This document shows positions 38,930 to 39,269 of a stretch of DNA of 39,269 nucleotides, piece by piece. This DNA is from Bradyrhizobium sp. JYMT SZCCT0428. GTDB lineage: Bacteria > Pseudomonadota > Alphaproteobacteria > Rhizobiales > Xanthobacteraceae. The position numbers and the translations under genes are program-made. The notes under the pieces were generated by a model. It was not told the DNA's origin, made no database searches, and worked only from the letters and a program-made list of their open reading frames with translations. The stretch is from positions 1-39,269 of the forward strand of contig NZ_JAFCLS010000063.1 of the NCBI RefSeq assembly GCF_018131075.1, written 5' to 3'. Position 1 is the stretch's first letter. The number at the start of each line of letters is the position of its first letter.

Positions 38930-39269
38930 AATCAAAAATATTTCCCTTTTCTTCCACCCCAAATCACCGGCACATCAATAGCCATCCCGTCCCACTCAGA
39001 GGGGCGTTGGCCATCGTCACGACGAGGGACGGGTCGCGGTGGACGCTGACGTTGCGATTGACGGTCGCGGCTGAAGCGTACGGCGAAAGCGTGTGGTCCT
39101 GGCGCCCGTAACGGCGTCAAGTCCTTAAGGGAGCTAACGCTTCCGAGGGACGACGGTGGCAATAGAGATCGTCTCACCGGGGAGAGCGCGCCATAAGCCG
39201 TAAAGCCATTGCGCAGGGAATGTCGGATGCTCTCCGCTGCCCTGTATGCTCGTGTGCACCATCTTGTTG
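38930..39269. repeat. Rhizobial-type dispersed noncoding repeat, truncated by the window end
   Basis: Contains GGGGCGTTGGCCATCGTCAC near 39001, GTGTGGTCCTGGCGCCCGTA near 39090, GGCGTCAAGTCC near 39113, CCATTGCGCAGGGAATGTCG near 39206 and CTGTATGCTCGTGTGCACC near 39242. I recognise this order of words as a repeat seen many times in Bradyrhizobium and Nitrobacter genomes (memory, not checked). No convincing gene. The element continues beyond the window. Confidence 0.6.

Noticed and set aside
1..39269. CRISPR array, tRNA, rRNA, complete insertion sequence or prophage
   Set aside because: No regularly spaced direct repeats with unique spacers, no cloverleaf-like segment noticed, no transposase or phage structural gene seen.

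Overview
The window looks like accessory chromosome of an alphaproteobacterium of the Bradyrhizobium / Nitrobacteraceae type. The evidence is the GC-rich coding style, many short rhizobial-style hypothetical proteins, several families of palindromic intergenic repeats (GTAGCCCGGATGAGC-type, TATGGGTCCC-type and CGGCGGATT-type), and a stretch at the right end that I recall as a dispersed repeat of this group. I see no rRNA, tRNA, CRISPR array, prophage or complete insertion sequence.

Layout. 1-3200: a small secreted protein and a TonB-dependent siderophore receptor, both on the minus strand. 3.7-7.7 kb: a double-glycine (GG) leader peptide, a cysteine-rich protein, several short exported or membrane hypotheticals, and a decayed GyrI-like gene. 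7.8-11 kb: M19 dipeptidase, CsaA chaperone and pyridoxal kinase, separated by palindromic repeats. 11.1-15.2 kb: a second GG peptide, then a co-directional run of HisC-type aminotransferase, LuxR-type regulator, PNPOx-like protein and ketopantoate reductase. 15.2-20.7 kb: a secreted low-complexity protein, an AI-2E family transporter, DUF6152 and DUF6644-like proteins, a histidine phosphatase, an RlpA-like lipoprotein and a cupin. 21-24 kb: a frameshifted third GG peptide, a DUF6894 protein, an FMN reductase, two tiny genes and an SDR. 24.1-30.9 kb: an acyl-CoA synthetase, small exported proteins, a divergent CsoR/CopA copper pair around a clear operator, and a lipocalin-like protein. 31-33 kb: a fourth GG peptide, a GFA-family protein and a GST preceded by a broken cyclase fusion. 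33.2-38 kb: a minus-strand run of a cyclase with TolB-like and TPR regions followed by two tandem DUF1254 proteins. 38-39.3 kb: gene debris and dispersed repeats.

Most interesting signal. Four short genes scattered over 27 kb encode peptides with a leader ending L-x-x-x-E/Q-L-x-x-V-A/S-G-G, followed by very different cores. Each has a CRP/FNR-type palindrome (GTGA-N6-TCAC; N5 in one case) about 75-105 bp upstream of its start. A fifth such site lies upstream of a DUF6894 gene and a 58-aa gene. No C39-peptidase exporter or modifying enzyme is encoded in the window, so these would be orphan precursors or a signalling-peptide regulon served from elsewhere. One of the four is broken by a frameshift.

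Functions come from motif and family recognition by eye only. No database search was run.
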